Origin: Rhodococcoides kyotonense
GTDB taxonomy: Bacteria; Actinomycetota; Actinomycetes; Mycobacteriales; Mycobacteriaceae
Direction: 5' to 3'
Length of the DNA stretch: 50,708 nucleotides
Assembly: GCF_001645385.1 (NCBI RefSeq)
Contig: NZ_LVHI01000005.1
Location: 1-50,708 of the forward strand
This document shows positions 24,916-33,314 of this stretch, piece after piece. A program made the position numbers and the translations under genes. A model generated the notes under the pieces. That model made no database searches. It was not told the DNA's origin and saw nothing but the letters and a program-made list of their open reading frames with translations. Numbering within the stretch: position 1 is the stretch's first letter; each line of letters opens with the position of its first letter.

Positions 24916-24945
24916 GTTTCAGCCCTGAACTGAACGGACACCACG

Positions 24946-26205
24946 ATGAACGCAGACGACCGATCGGCAAACTTCGACATCGCACTGGCACGGTTACGAG
25001 CCGGCCGCATGATCATCGTGGTCGACGACCCTGACCGTGAAAACGAAGGTGATCTGGTCATGGCCGCCGAGTTCGCCACCGCCGACCAGCTGACCTTCAT
25101 GGTCCGACACACCACGGGGATAGTCTGCGCGCCGATGAGCGACTCGCGGGCCGACGAGTTGGAGCTTCCCCTCATGGTCGAACAGAACACCGACCCTCAC
25201 GCCACGGCCTTCACTGTGTCGGTCGACGCACTCGATGCGGGCACGGGGGTGAGCGCTCGTGATCGCGCCAAGACCCTCGAGGCGCTCGCCAGTCGGCACA
25301 CCACCCCGAAGGACCTGAGGCGACCGGGACACATTTTCCCCCTACGAGCTCGCCCCGGCGGTGTCCGCGAGCGCGGCGGCCACACCGAGGCGTCGGTCGA
25401 TCTGCTTCGACTGGCTGGACTGACCGAGGTAGGTGTCATCAGCGAGATCGTCGCGCCGTCGGGCGCGATGATGCGAGGCGACGAGCTGGTCCGGTTCGGT
25501 GCCGAACACGACCTACCAATCGTGTCCATCAGCGAACTCGTCACACGCCTGGGTTCGGGTGGAACTCGGGCCGCTTCGGCGGGTGTTCACAACAGGGGTA
25601 GCGCAGACTTGCCGACGACGTTCGGACGCTTCACCGCAACGGCGTACGGGACCACCGAATCGAACGTCGAGCACTTGGTTCTGACGATGGGCGAAGTGTC
25701 GGCGGCGTCGGAGACGCGAAACGGCGTGCTGGTCCGAGTCCACAGCGAATGCATCACAGGAGATCTCGCCGGTTCGCTTCGCTGCGATTGCGGACACCAG
25801 TTTCGATCCTCATTGCAGCACATCGCGGACGAGGGGGTCGGTGTCCTCATTTACCTGCGTGGTCACGAAGGGCGAGGAATCGGGCTCGGCCACAAGCTGC
25901 AGGCCTATGCGCTCCAGGAACGCGGACGTGACACCGTGGACGCGAACCTCGATCTCGGCCTGCCGGTGGATTCTCGGGAGTACGGCATTGCGGCCGACAT
26001 CTTGTCCGACCTTTCCGTCAAGCGAATCCGCTTGATCACCAACAACCCGGACAAGCGAAACGCATTGGCCGACAGTGGCGTCGAAGTCGTTGATCGTGTC
26101 GGATCGGACAGCCGAGCTACACCGGAGAACATCTCGTACCTTCGTACCAAGCGAGATCGATTGGGCCACATGATCGAATTGTGGGATCAGCCGAAGATCG
26201 TGTGA
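24946..26205 (+). CDS. ribBA: Bifunctional RibBA, riboflavin synthesis
   Basis: 419 residues, the usual length for the fused protein. The N-terminal half is 3,4-dihydroxy-2-butanone-4-phosphate synthase (DDPDRENEGDLVMAAEF, RRPGHIFPLRA, GHTEASVDLLR). The C-terminal half is GTP cyclohydrolase II with its zinc ligands in HSECITGD...LRCDCGHQF and the GRGIGLGHKLQAYALQ loop. It supplies both precursors of riboflavin. It sits next to the flavin reductase without ribE or ribH, so it looks like an extra copy serving flavin demand of this pathway. The 30-base gap before it is too short for an FMN riboswitch. Confidence 0.93.
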   Translation: MNADDRSANFDIALARLRAGRMIIVVDDPDRENEGDLVMAAEFATADQLTFMVRHTTGIVCAPMSDSRADELELPLMVEQNTDPHATAFTVSVDALDAGTGVSARDRAKTLEALASRHTTPKDLRRPGHIFPLRARPGGVRERGGHTEASVDLLRLAGLTEVGVISEIVAPSGAMMRGDELVRFGAEHDLPIVSISELVTRLGSGGTRAASAGVHNRGSADLPTTFGRFTATAYGTTESNVEHLVLTMGEVSAASETRNGVLVRVHSECITGDLAGSLRCDCGHQFRSSLQHIADEGVGVLIYLRGHEGRGIGLGHKLQAYALQERGRDTVDANLDLGLPVDSREYGIAADILSDLSVKRIRLITNNPDKRNALADSGVEVVDRVGSDSRATPENISYLRTKRDRLGHMIELWDQPKIV

Positions 26206-26213
26206 CGAGGACG

Positions 26214-26253
26214 CACGAAGCTGCCCCGGTCTGCGGACCGGGGCAGCTTCGTG
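26214..26253. terminator. Strong bidirectional hairpin terminator
   Basis: CACGAAGCTGCCCCGGTC and its perfect 18-base complement flank a TGCG loop. It lies between the convergent stops of ribBA and the MFS transporter gene. No T-run on the plus side, as is common in actinobacteria. Confidence 0.9.
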
Positions 26254-26270
26254 TATCTCGATCGGTGGGA

Positions 26271-27581
26271 TCAATCCGACGGCGCGTGGCTCTTGGTCGA
26301 CGCTATCGCCCAGACGCTCAGCAGTCCGGCAACGAAAACGTAAAGCCCGACCGACAAAACCGTGCCCGTGGACTCCAACAGCGCAGTAGCGATGAGAGGC
26401 GCAAAACCGCCGCCCACGACAGCGCCGAGCTGGTAGCCGATCGATGCACCCGAGTACCGGACTTCAGCGGAGAACATTTCGTAGTAGAACGCGGCCATCG
26501 GTCCGTACAGAGCACCCAGGGTAAGTCCGGGGATAAGCACCGCTACAAGTAACAACGCGACGTTCCCGGTCTGCAGCAGCAGGACGAACGGGAATGCGGT
26601 CAATGTCGTTGCCACACCGGCGATCAGCAAGACCCTTTTTCGGCCGACACGATCGGAGACAGCCGCGAAATACGGGATCGACACCACGGTGACAACGCTG
26701 GAGGCGAGGACGGTCATGAGGGCAGTGGTGCGTCCGATGTCGTGCGTGGTGGCATACGAAATGGTGAAAACGATGAGGATGTAATAGTAGACCTGGATGA
26801 CCAGAATCATGCCACCGGCTTGGAGGAGCTCCTTGGGGTGAGTCTTGAACGCAGTGATGATCGGTGATTGTTTTCGTGCGGTGGTCTTCGTCGCAGTATC
26901 GTCTTTCTGCAGCGCTTTGAATTCCGCCGTGTCCTCGATCTTCATCTGTATGTACAGTCCCGCGGCAATGACCAACGCAGATAGCAGGAAGGGCACCCTC
27001 CATCCCCACGTCTCCAGCGCCCGAGTGTCCATGACCGCAACGACCACCAGGAACACGACGTTCGACAGGATGACAGCCAGAGACGGCCCGACATGCGCAA
27101 AACTTCCGTAAAAGCCTCTCTTGCCTGGCGGAGCGTTTTCCGTCACCAGCAGCATTGCACCGCCGTACTGGCCGCCGACTGCGAGACCCTGCACCGCTCG
27201 CAGGATCACCAGGGCGATGGGCGCGGCAATGCCGATCATCGCGTAGGTCGGGAGCAGACCGATAAGGAAGGTCGCCACTCCCATCATCAGCATCGCGACA
27301 ACGAGCAGTTTCTTCCGACCCAAAGTGTCACCGAAGTGACCGAAGACGATGCCGCCCAGCGGCCGGAAAAGAAACCCGACTCCGAACGTCGCGAACGCCG
27401 CAAGCGTTCCGAGTGCGGGAGATACTCCGGGAAAGAACACTTTGTTGAAAACCAGCGCAGCGGCCGTACCGTAAATGTAGAAGTCGTACCATTCCAAAGT
27501 GCTCGCGCTGAGCGCAGCTGTGATGATTCTGCGCATCTTTCGCGGTTCGGTGGTCGACACGGAACGAGTTGATTCTGTCAC
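26271..27581 (-). CDS. MFS transporter, metabolite:H+ symporter (MHS) family
   Basis: 436 residues with about 12 hydrophobic segments. MHS-family marks: EWYDFYIYGTAAALVF at the first helix, GHFGDTLGRKKLLV between helices 2 and 3, RAVQGLAVGGQYGGA, and SDRVGRKRVLL in the second half. These carriers import organic acids or similar small compounds with protons. It follows the carveol-dehydrogenase-like SDR by 51 bases on the same strand, so both probably serve one substrate. The cargo is not readable from sequence; a carboxylic acid intermediate is most likely for this family. Confidence 0.9.
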   Translation of the reverse strand: MTESTRSVSTTEPRKMRRIITAALSASTLEWYDFYIYGTAAALVFNKVFFPGVSPALGTLAAFATFGVGFLFRPLGGIVFGHFGDTLGRKKLLVVAMLMMGVATFLIGLLPTYAMIGIAAPIALVILRAVQGLAVGGQYGGAMLLVTENAPPGKRGFYGSFAHVGPSLAVILSNVVFLVVVAVMDTRALETWGWRVPFLLSALVIAAGLYIQMKIEDTAEFKALQKDDTATKTTARKQSPIITAFKTHPKELLQAGGMILVIQVYYYILIVFTISYATTHDIGRTTALMTVLASSVVTVVSIPYFAAVSDRVGRKRVLLIAGVATTLTAFPFVLLLQTGNVALLLVAVLIPGLTLGALYGPMAAFYYEMFSAEVRYSGASIGYQLGAVVGGGFAPLIATALLESTGTVLSVGLYVFVAGLLSVWAIASTKSHAPSD

Positions 27582-27632
27582 GTGAGCTCCGTTGATTGGG
27601 CCCGGATAAAACCGGTGTAATTGGTGATTGAG

Positions 27633-28484
27633 TCAGGAGAAGGTTGGAGCAGGATTGAAAGTCGACAGCACCATGTGCCCACCATCGACCGGCAGTGTGA
27701 CACCTGTGATCCGCGCCGAACTGTTCGAGGCGAGGAACACCACGGCACCGCTGATCTCCGAGGGCTGGATCAGCCCACCGATCGCATGCCAGTGATGAGC
27801 ATTCTTCTCATGCTCCTGGCGGGTGGAATCGGGCTTTCCACCGGTCATGTCGTAGCACCCCTGCCAATTGGTCATGGGTGTGTCCACGAATCCGGGACAG
27901 ATCGCATTGACGCGCACCCCGAACGGCGCAAACTCCAGGGCCGCTGACTTCATCAGACCCAGGACGCCATGTTTCGCAGCCGTGTAGTGGGCAGAACCTG
28001 CCTGACCTTCCAGACCATTGACCGACGAGGTGAGCACCACCGATCCGCTCCTCTGCTTGTTCAACTGTGGAGCAACAGCTTTCAGAACCTTCCACACACC
28101 GGTCAGGTTCACATCGATGGTTTCTTGCCACTCGGATTCGCCGAGATCCCACAACGAAGCCCGCGTCCAAATCCCGTGATTCACGACGACGGCGTCGATA
28201 GATCCGAATTCGGCGACGATCTCGGTGACCAACTCGTCGAGTTGTTCCGACGATCGTGCGTCGACTTTCTTGGCCAGCACCCGGCCCCCCACCGACTGCA
28301 CCGTTTTTTCCGCCAGAGCGAGATCTTCGTCCGTCGCCAGACCGTAAGGCACAGATGCAATCTGTTCGCAGATGTCTACCAGAACGACGGTGGCGCCTTC
28401 CTCGGCCATCGCGGTGGCATGAGCCAGCCCTTGTCCGCGTGCCGCGCCGGTGACCAACGCTACTTTTCCGTCGAGTGAACCCAT
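27633..28484 (-). CDS. Carveol-dehydrogenase-like SDR (mycofactocin-type family)
   Basis: 283 residues. It has TGAARGQGLAHA near the start and an insert after the second strand (DICEQIASVPYGLATDEDL) that marks the carveol dehydrogenase/mycofactocin-associated SDR family, also seen in LimC here. NHG replaces the usual NAG; catalytic VLTSSVNG and HYTAAKHG are kept. Members oxidise secondary alcohols, often with tightly held NAD that is reoxidised by mycofactocin. It may act on carveol or another terpene alcohol. Upstream lie two tandem operator copies that overlap the end of mceG. Confidence 0.88.
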   Translation of the reverse strand: MGSLDGKVALVTGAARGQGLAHATAMAEEGATVVLVDICEQIASVPYGLATDEDLALAEKTVQSVGGRVLAKKVDARSSEQLDELVTEIVAEFGSIDAVVVNHGIWTRASLWDLGESEWQETIDVNLTGVWKVLKAVAPQLNKQRSGSVVLTSSVNGLEGQAGSAHYTAAKHGVLGLMKSAALEFAPFGVRVNAICPGFVDTPMTNWQGCYDMTGGKPDSTRQEHEKNAHHWHAIGGLIQPSEISGAVVFLASNSSARITGVTLPVDGGHMVLSTFNPAPTFS

Positions 28485-28535
28485 CGAAAACCACTACCTT
28501 TCGTCCGCTTTCAGATGCCGAACTCAGGCTATGGG

Positions 28536-28552
28536 TGTCTCAGATCACAACT
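28536..28552 (+). promoter_or_regulatory. Half-conserved operator copy
   Basis: TGTCTCAGATCACAACT has a perfect left half-site and a poor right half. It directly abuts the better site at 28553. Confidence 0.35.
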
Positions 28553-28569
28553 TGTATCAATGTGGGACA
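28553..28569 (+). promoter_or_regulatory. Shared 17-bp operator upstream of SDR/MFS
   Basis: TGTATCAATGTGGGACA has a perfect right half and one mismatch in the left. Read on the minus strand it shares TGTCCCACATTG with the limA-upstream site. It lies about 70 bases before the SDR start and overlaps the last codons of mceG. Confidence 0.55.
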
Positions 28570-29567
28570 ACCTCCAGTATCTCGGTCGGCGAGTCATCGA
28601 AGGAGTCCCCGATCGCCCGTTGCGCGTCGACGGGGAGGGTGTGCATTATGCGTCGCACACGTTCCTGACGCCTTCCGACTGCCCGGCGAACCGGCATTCC
28701 CGGCGTCGCCTTCATCTGGGGAACAATTCCTTCGACGTCGTCGACACCGCCTGCGTGGTGCCCGGCGTCCACGAGTGCCTGCTCGTGCGCCATCTGCGCC
28801 TCATCCTTCTCCTCCGACATGCCGATGGGCCCGATCATCGTGCCGTTCAAGAACTGCTTGACCACCGGCTCGTCACTGGTCAGCAACACCTCCCGCGGAC
28901 CGAACATCACCAACTGCCGACGAAACAACATCCCGATGTTGTCCGGCACCGTACGTGCCAGATTGATGTTGTGCGACACAATCAGAATCGTCGCATCGAT
29001 TTCGGCGTTGATGTCGATCAATGTCTGCGAGATGTACGTCGTGCGAACAGGATCCAGGCCCGAATCCGGCTCGTCGACCAGAATGATCTCGGGGTCGAGG
29101 ACCAACGCACGAGCCAGGCCGGCGCGCTTGCGCATACCGCCGGAGATCTCGCCGGGCAGCTTGTCCTCCGCACCGATCAGACCGGTCAGCTCGAGCTTCT
29201 CCATAACGACCTTGCGGACTTCGGACTCGGACTTCTTCGTGTGCTCGCGAAGCGGGAACGCGACATTGTCGTACAGATTCATCGAACCGAAAAGAGCACC
29301 GTCCTGGAACAGCACACCGAACAACTTGCGAATTTCGTACAGCTCGCGCGAGCTGCACTGCAAAATGTCCGTTCCGTCAACGAATATCTTGCCCTGCTCG
29401 GGACGCAGCAGACCGATCAGGGATTTCAGGAACACCGACTTACCCGTACCCGACGGTCCGAGCAATGCGCTGACCTCACCTGACGGCAGCGTCAACGACA
29501 CATCACGCCAGATCCGCTGTGGTCCGAACGACTTGGTCAAGCCCTCGACCGAAACTTCAACACCCAC
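28557..29567 (-). CDS. mceG: Mce transporter ATPase (MceG/Mkl/MlaF type)
   Basis: 336 residues from a GTG with AAAGGA upstream. ABC ATPase with Walker A GPSGTGKSVFLKSL (about 37), Q-loop FQDGALFGS, signature ISGGMRKRAGLARAL, Walker B ILVDEPDSGLD and switch His in VSHNINLA. The C-terminal extension of about 80 residues is typical of actinobacterial MceG. It powers substrate import by the YrbE/Mce complex. In mycobacteria the shared mceG lies away from the mce operons, so its place at the end of this operon suggests a self-contained transporter. Confidence 0.92.
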   Translation of the reverse strand: MGVEVSVEGLTKSFGPQRIWRDVSLTLPSGEVSALLGPSGTGKSVFLKSLIGLLRPEQGKIFVDGTDILQCSSRELYEIRKLFGVLFQDGALFGSMNLYDNVAFPLREHTKKSESEVRKVVMEKLELTGLIGAEDKLPGEISGGMRKRAGLARALVLDPEIILVDEPDSGLDPVRTTYISQTLIDINAEIDATILIVSHNINLARTVPDNIGMLFRRQLVMFGPREVLLTSDEPVVKQFLNGTMIGPIGMSEEKDEAQMAHEQALVDAGHHAGGVDDVEGIVPQMKATPGMPVRRAVGRRQERVRRIMHTLPVDAQRAIGDSFDDSPTEILEVVPH

Positions 29568-29594
29568 TTCTTGGTCCTTTCCATAGGCCGACGG

Positions 29595-30113
29595 TCACAC
29601 CGGTGTCATTTCGGTAATCAACCAGCGATCGTCGGAACGTTCGACACGTACGTGAACCCGACTACCGTCGAGCTTGGTCTCGGGAGCGTCGGAACTCGTG
29701 GTCGTTTGATTGAGAAACAGAAGCAGTTCGGCGCTGTTGTCTTCGCTTTTGACAACCGCTGACTCGATGACCTCGGCTGTCGTCACCACTTGGCGATCAC
29801 GAGCAGACGGAACGATAACTGTCCGGCCCACCTCCTCGAACTGCGTTTTGAAGTCTCCGCCCAAATCGTCGAGTACTTCCGCGAAATGCGCTTCTGCAGT
29901 GTCGAATTCATAGGACAGCAGCTTCGGTACCACCTCGACGGCGAATGCTCTTCCGTCCTGCTCCGCCGCAATACGTGACTGCGCTCGACCGTCCGCCTGC
30001 CGTGCCATCACCATTGCAACTACCGAAACTGCAGCGAGAACCGCGAGCACGATCAAGGCCGTGCGGCGAACCTTGGGAGTCCACCCCGTGGCGAGGGACC
30101 AGATCTGAGTCAT
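29595..30113 (-). CDS. Mce-associated membrane protein 2
   Basis: 172 residues from the ATG at 30113, overlapping the stop of the gene before it. One N-terminal membrane helix (TALIVLAVLAAVSVVAMVMA) is followed by an outside domain of the VirB8/NTF2-like type found in Mas proteins: a helix KLLSYEFDTAEAHFAEVLDDL, then strands ending LDGSRVHVRVERSDDRWLITEM. Mas proteins stabilise the Mce complex at the membrane. It is followed after 27 bases by mceG. Confidence 0.85.
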   Translation of the reverse strand: MTQIWSLATGWTPKVRRTALIVLAVLAAVSVVAMVMARQADGRAQSRIAAEQDGRAFAVEVVPKLLSYEFDTAEAHFAEVLDDLGGDFKTQFEEVGRTVIVPSARDRQVVTTAEVIESAVVKSEDNSAELLLFLNQTTTSSDAPETKLDGSRVHVRVERSDDRWLITEMTPV

Positions 30114-30724
30114 GCTACGAACCCCACGTTCGAAACCAGCCATTCTCCGTCGACGTTCTCCAGATTGATCTTCATGCGATAGACCCGTACTTCTCCGTCC
30201 GGTGCCTCGTTGTTCTTCACCCTCGATGTCACCGCCGCGAGTACCGTCGCCGATTCGTCGCTCGCTTCCACGATCCCAGCCAGCTTCACTTCACCTGTGG
30301 ATTCGACGCCTCCCTCTGTAAGCAGAGCTCCGAATCCGTCAGCAGCGCTGACGAACTGTTCCCTGAAGGCGCCGGTGGTGCCATCGATCACTCTGGTCAG
30401 ATCCGAATCGGCGCTGTCCTGTTTGAGAGTGACGAGGTTTACTGCCATCTCCGAAGCCACCTGGAGAATTCTGCGGTCCCGATCCACAGTGTCGGTCGCG
30501 TCCCGTGCTGACAGTGCCGACAGTGCTCCCACGATGGCGGACACCACGACGATCAGAATCAGCAACGCTGTCGCCGCAGGCCCGATCCAGAACGCCCGAG
30601 GCTCCGTCCTGTCCGGCGACCTGCCGTCGGTGGCCCCGGCGCCGGGGTCGTCCACGTCGCCCACATCTTCACTGACGGCGGATTCATCGTCTTTTGATGT
30701 GGTTACACGAATAGCGTTTGCCAT
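30110..30724 (-). CDS. Mce-associated membrane protein 1
   Basis: 204 residues; the start lies 22 bases inside mceF. An acidic cytoplasmic tail of about 45 residues precedes one membrane helix (ATALLILIVVVSAIVGALSA) and an outside Mas domain (ILQVASEMAVNLVTL, TGAFREQFVSAADGF, LENVDGEWLVSNVGFV). Together with the next gene it forms the usual pair of Mce-associated proteins after mceF. Confidence 0.87.
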   Translation of the reverse strand: MANAIRVTTSKDDESAVSEDVGDVDDPGAGATDGRSPDRTEPRAFWIGPAATALLILIVVVSAIVGALSALSARDATDTVDRDRRILQVASEMAVNLVTLKQDSADSDLTRVIDGTTGAFREQFVSAADGFGALLTEGGVESTGEVKLAGIVEASDESATVLAAVTSRVKNNEAPDGEVRVYRMKINLENVDGEWLVSNVGFVA

Positions 30725-32163
30725 GTCGATCCTTTCCGATCGTCGCCGGCGGCGACGTTGCCGAGCTGATAGAGACTGCCGTCCGGCGATCTGAAATTGC
30801 CGGTCACCGGGTCGTAGGGCACGGCGACCGCAGACTGCGAGGAGGGTGCGAACGATGCCGGCGCCGCGGTCGCGGAACCTTCCGTGTTGTGTTGCAATAG
30901 CTCTTGCGGGGCTGAATCAGGTTGTGGTGCAACGTCTGGAGTCGCATAGTGTGCGCCCGGGCGCGACAGCATCTGGGGCCATTGCGAGGGCAATCCGCCC
31001 GGGCAGTTACCGACCTCGGCAGTACGAACCGTGGGATCGGTGGCGCACGGCATGTTGCGGGCGCCGCGCACCGCCCGTGCATCGTCCTGCGGCAGCCTGC
31101 AGTACGGATTCACCGACGGCTCCATCGGCGAGAGGTCCGATGGGTCCCGACGTTGTGCGTCATACCCCTCGGTACACGGCAAAGGGTTGGCCGTATTGCC
31201 CAGCTTTACGTCGAGCGGTCCTTGTCCATAAACGAGGTCCTCACCCTGGAAGCCCTGGTGCATGTAGTTGATCGACGCGGAAAGGACAGGGTAGACCACG
31301 AGAATCTGTCGAATTCCCGGAACGTTCACGCGTGCCACCTCACCGACGGATTGCATGTTGGCCAGCAATACTGGAAAAGGAGAGCGTAGGTCGTCGAGGG
31401 TGCCACTGACCGTATCGAAGAAACCCGGACCTCGGTCCAACATCGTTCGAATCTGACCGTCGTTCATTACGAGCTGTTCCGAGAACGACGCGAGATCGGA
31501 AGTGAACGACGCAATGGATGGACCTGATTCGTTGAACGCCCCGAGGACGGGTTCCGCATCCGTGATCAGCTGCTGGGTCGGCGTGATTTTTGCCTGGGCC
31601 AACTCGATAAGCGGTTGTGCAGAATCGACAAGTGTTCCGAGAGCCGGTCCGGCTCCGTCGAATGCGGCGTAGGCCTCGTCGACCGTGGTGTGAAGATCGT
31701 CCTTCGGAAGTGCTTCGAGCAAGGTGTGTACCTCCTCGACCACCTCGGACGATGGGATCGGAATTGAAGTACGCGAGGAGTCCACGACGTCACCATCGAC
31801 CAAGTAGGGCTCGCTGGCGGTCGCCGGAACAAGATCGATGTATTGCTCGCCGATTGCCGAGACACTCTTGACCACAGCTTCGGTGTCGGCAGGTACGTCG
31901 ACACCCGAGCGTAGTTGCAATGTCGCCACAGCCGCGTCCGGACGTACCGCGATGTCGGTAACCACACCGACATCCACCCCACGGTAGGTGACGAGCGAAT
32001 TCACATAGAGCCCACCAGCACGCTCCAGTTCCGCTGTCACCGAATACATCCCGATACCCGTGTACCGCTGCACACCCATGTACGAGAAGACCGCGTTGCC
32101 TACCGCAAGTATTGCGACCAAGCCGAACACGATGAGCTGAATTCGCACCAAACGAGATCTCAT
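30703..32163 (-). CDS. mceF: MceF, substrate-binding Mce protein
   Basis: 486 residues. Single N-terminal helix (IQLIVFGLVAILAVGNAVF) anchors it outside; the MCE domain follows (YSVTAELERAGGLYVNSLVTYRG, VGVVTDIAV, IGEQYIDLVP). A helical stretch then packs into the transport channel. The last 150 residues are polar and Pro/Ser-rich with several Cys and end in FRSPDGSLYQLGN, the usual MceF tail. It is the last of six Mce proteins, start overlapping the mceE stop. Confidence 0.9.
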   Translation of the reverse strand: MRSRLVRIQLIVFGLVAILAVGNAVFSYMGVQRYTGIGMYSVTAELERAGGLYVNSLVTYRGVDVGVVTDIAVRPDAAVATLQLRSGVDVPADTEAVVKSVSAIGEQYIDLVPATASEPYLVDGDVVDSSRTSIPIPSSEVVEEVHTLLEALPKDDLHTTVDEAYAAFDGAGPALGTLVDSAQPLIELAQAKITPTQQLITDAEPVLGAFNESGPSIASFTSDLASFSEQLVMNDGQIRTMLDRGPGFFDTVSGTLDDLRSPFPVLLANMQSVGEVARVNVPGIRQILVVYPVLSASINYMHQGFQGEDLVYGQGPLDVKLGNTANPLPCTEGYDAQRRDPSDLSPMEPSVNPYCRLPQDDARAVRGARNMPCATDPTVRTAEVGNCPGGLPSQWPQMLSRPGAHYATPDVAPQPDSAPQELLQHNTEGSATAAPASFAPSSQSAVAVPYDPVTGNFRSPDGSLYQLGNVAAGDDRKGSTWQTLFV

Positions 32164-33314
32164 CTTTGACCTCCCTGCAGCTGCTTCAGCACGTCGTCGA
32201 TTGTGGGAATTACAGGGCCCGCCACTGTGGGCGCCATCGGTGCCAGGATCGGATCGGTCGCTTGTCGTGCCGGATTCAGGCCGATGAGTTCGTCGACAGG
32301 GATGCTCCCTAGAACCTTGCCTCCGACCGTCTCGGCGCTGACGTCGAGGGTAAGGAACAGGTTCATGTAGTCACCACGCAGAGCCCGATCCGCCGTCGCG
32401 ATCGGGAACGGGATCGTCGTCGCGATCTTGAGTGCCTCGGGTAACGAATCTGCCGAAGCGGCAAGAGCGGAAAGCGTAGGTTCCAGTGCTTCGACGTTTG
32501 CACGAAGTTCGGCACGCGAGTCTTGCAGGACACCGGTGGCCGCGTTGCCGAAGTCGCCGAGTTTGACCAGCAAGTCGGTCAGTTGCTGCCGCTGACCTTC
32601 GACGACACCCAACGCAGGTGCGAGTGAATCGATTCCTGCCTCGATCGTTGACGTCTCGGCCGCCAGTTCTATTCCTAGACGGTTCATTCCATCGATCGCA
32701 GACACGATATCGGCACGCTGATCGTCGAGACCGGAAACGAAGACTCGGAGACTGTCTGTCAGAGATCTCAGATCGGTCTCCCTCCCGCCGATCACTCGGT
32801 TGAGTTCGGACGTCACAGTCTGTATCTGCTGTAGACCGGACCCGTTCAGTACCAGAGCCAAAGCGGAGAGCACTTCTTCTGTCGACGGATACTGGCTTGT
32901 TCGTGACAACGGAATGACATCTCCGTCCCCCAGCCTCCCCTCCGGTTCTTCGTCGGCGGGACCGCTGAGTTCCAGATACTGCGAACCGAGAACGCTTGTC
33001 TGTGCCAGCTTGGCTGTTACATTTGCCGGCAGTTCGACCCCGGAATCGATATCCAAGGTCAGAATGGCAGTCCAATTTCTGCTGCTGATCCCGCCGATAT
33101 TGCCCACCACGACGTTGTCCGCCTTCACCGGTGAATTACCGACCAGATTTTGGATGTCATCCAGTTCCACGGTCACGCTGTAGGTATCACCTCCGATACC
33201 GTTTCCTGGCAACGGAATCGAGTTCACCCCGTCGAAACGGCACCCACTGACGCCTGCAGCGATGGTTGCCAGCAGCAGACTCGACAGTGCGATATTCAGT
33301 CGCCGGCGCGTCAT
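32160..33314 (-). CDS. mceE: MceE lipoprotein (LprK type)
   Basis: 384 residues from the ATG at 33314, overlapping the mceD stop. The signal peptide ends in a lipobox, AAGVSGC, so this is the lipid-anchored member of the set. MCE domain: YSVTVELDDIQNLVGNSPVKAD, VGNIGGISSRNW, VLGSQYLELSGP. Then long helices that likely line the channel. The fifth-position lipoprotein is a constant feature of mce operons. Confidence 0.9.
   Translation of the reverse strand: MTRRRLNIALSSLLLATIAAGVSGCRFDGVNSIPLPGNGIGGDTYSVTVELDDIQNLVGNSPVKADNVVVGNIGGISSRNWTAILTLDIDSGVELPANVTAKLAQTSVLGSQYLELSGPADEEPEGRLGDGDVIPLSRTSQYPSTEEVLSALALVLNGSGLQQIQTVTSELNRVIGGRETDLRSLTDSLRVFVSGLDDQRADIVSAIDGMNRLGIELAAETSTIEAGIDSLAPALGVVEGQRQQLTDLLVKLGDFGNAATGVLQDSRAELRANVEALEPTLSALAASADSLPEALKIATTIPFPIATADRALRGDYMNLFLTLDVSAETVGGKVLGSIPVDELIGLNPARQATDPILAPMAPTVAGPVIPTIDDVLKQLQGGQR

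Noticed and set aside
24916..24945. Possible FMN riboswitch before ribBA
   Set aside because: The gap is 30 bases, far too short for an RFN element, and the upstream leader before 24424 lacks its conserved blocks as far as I can read.
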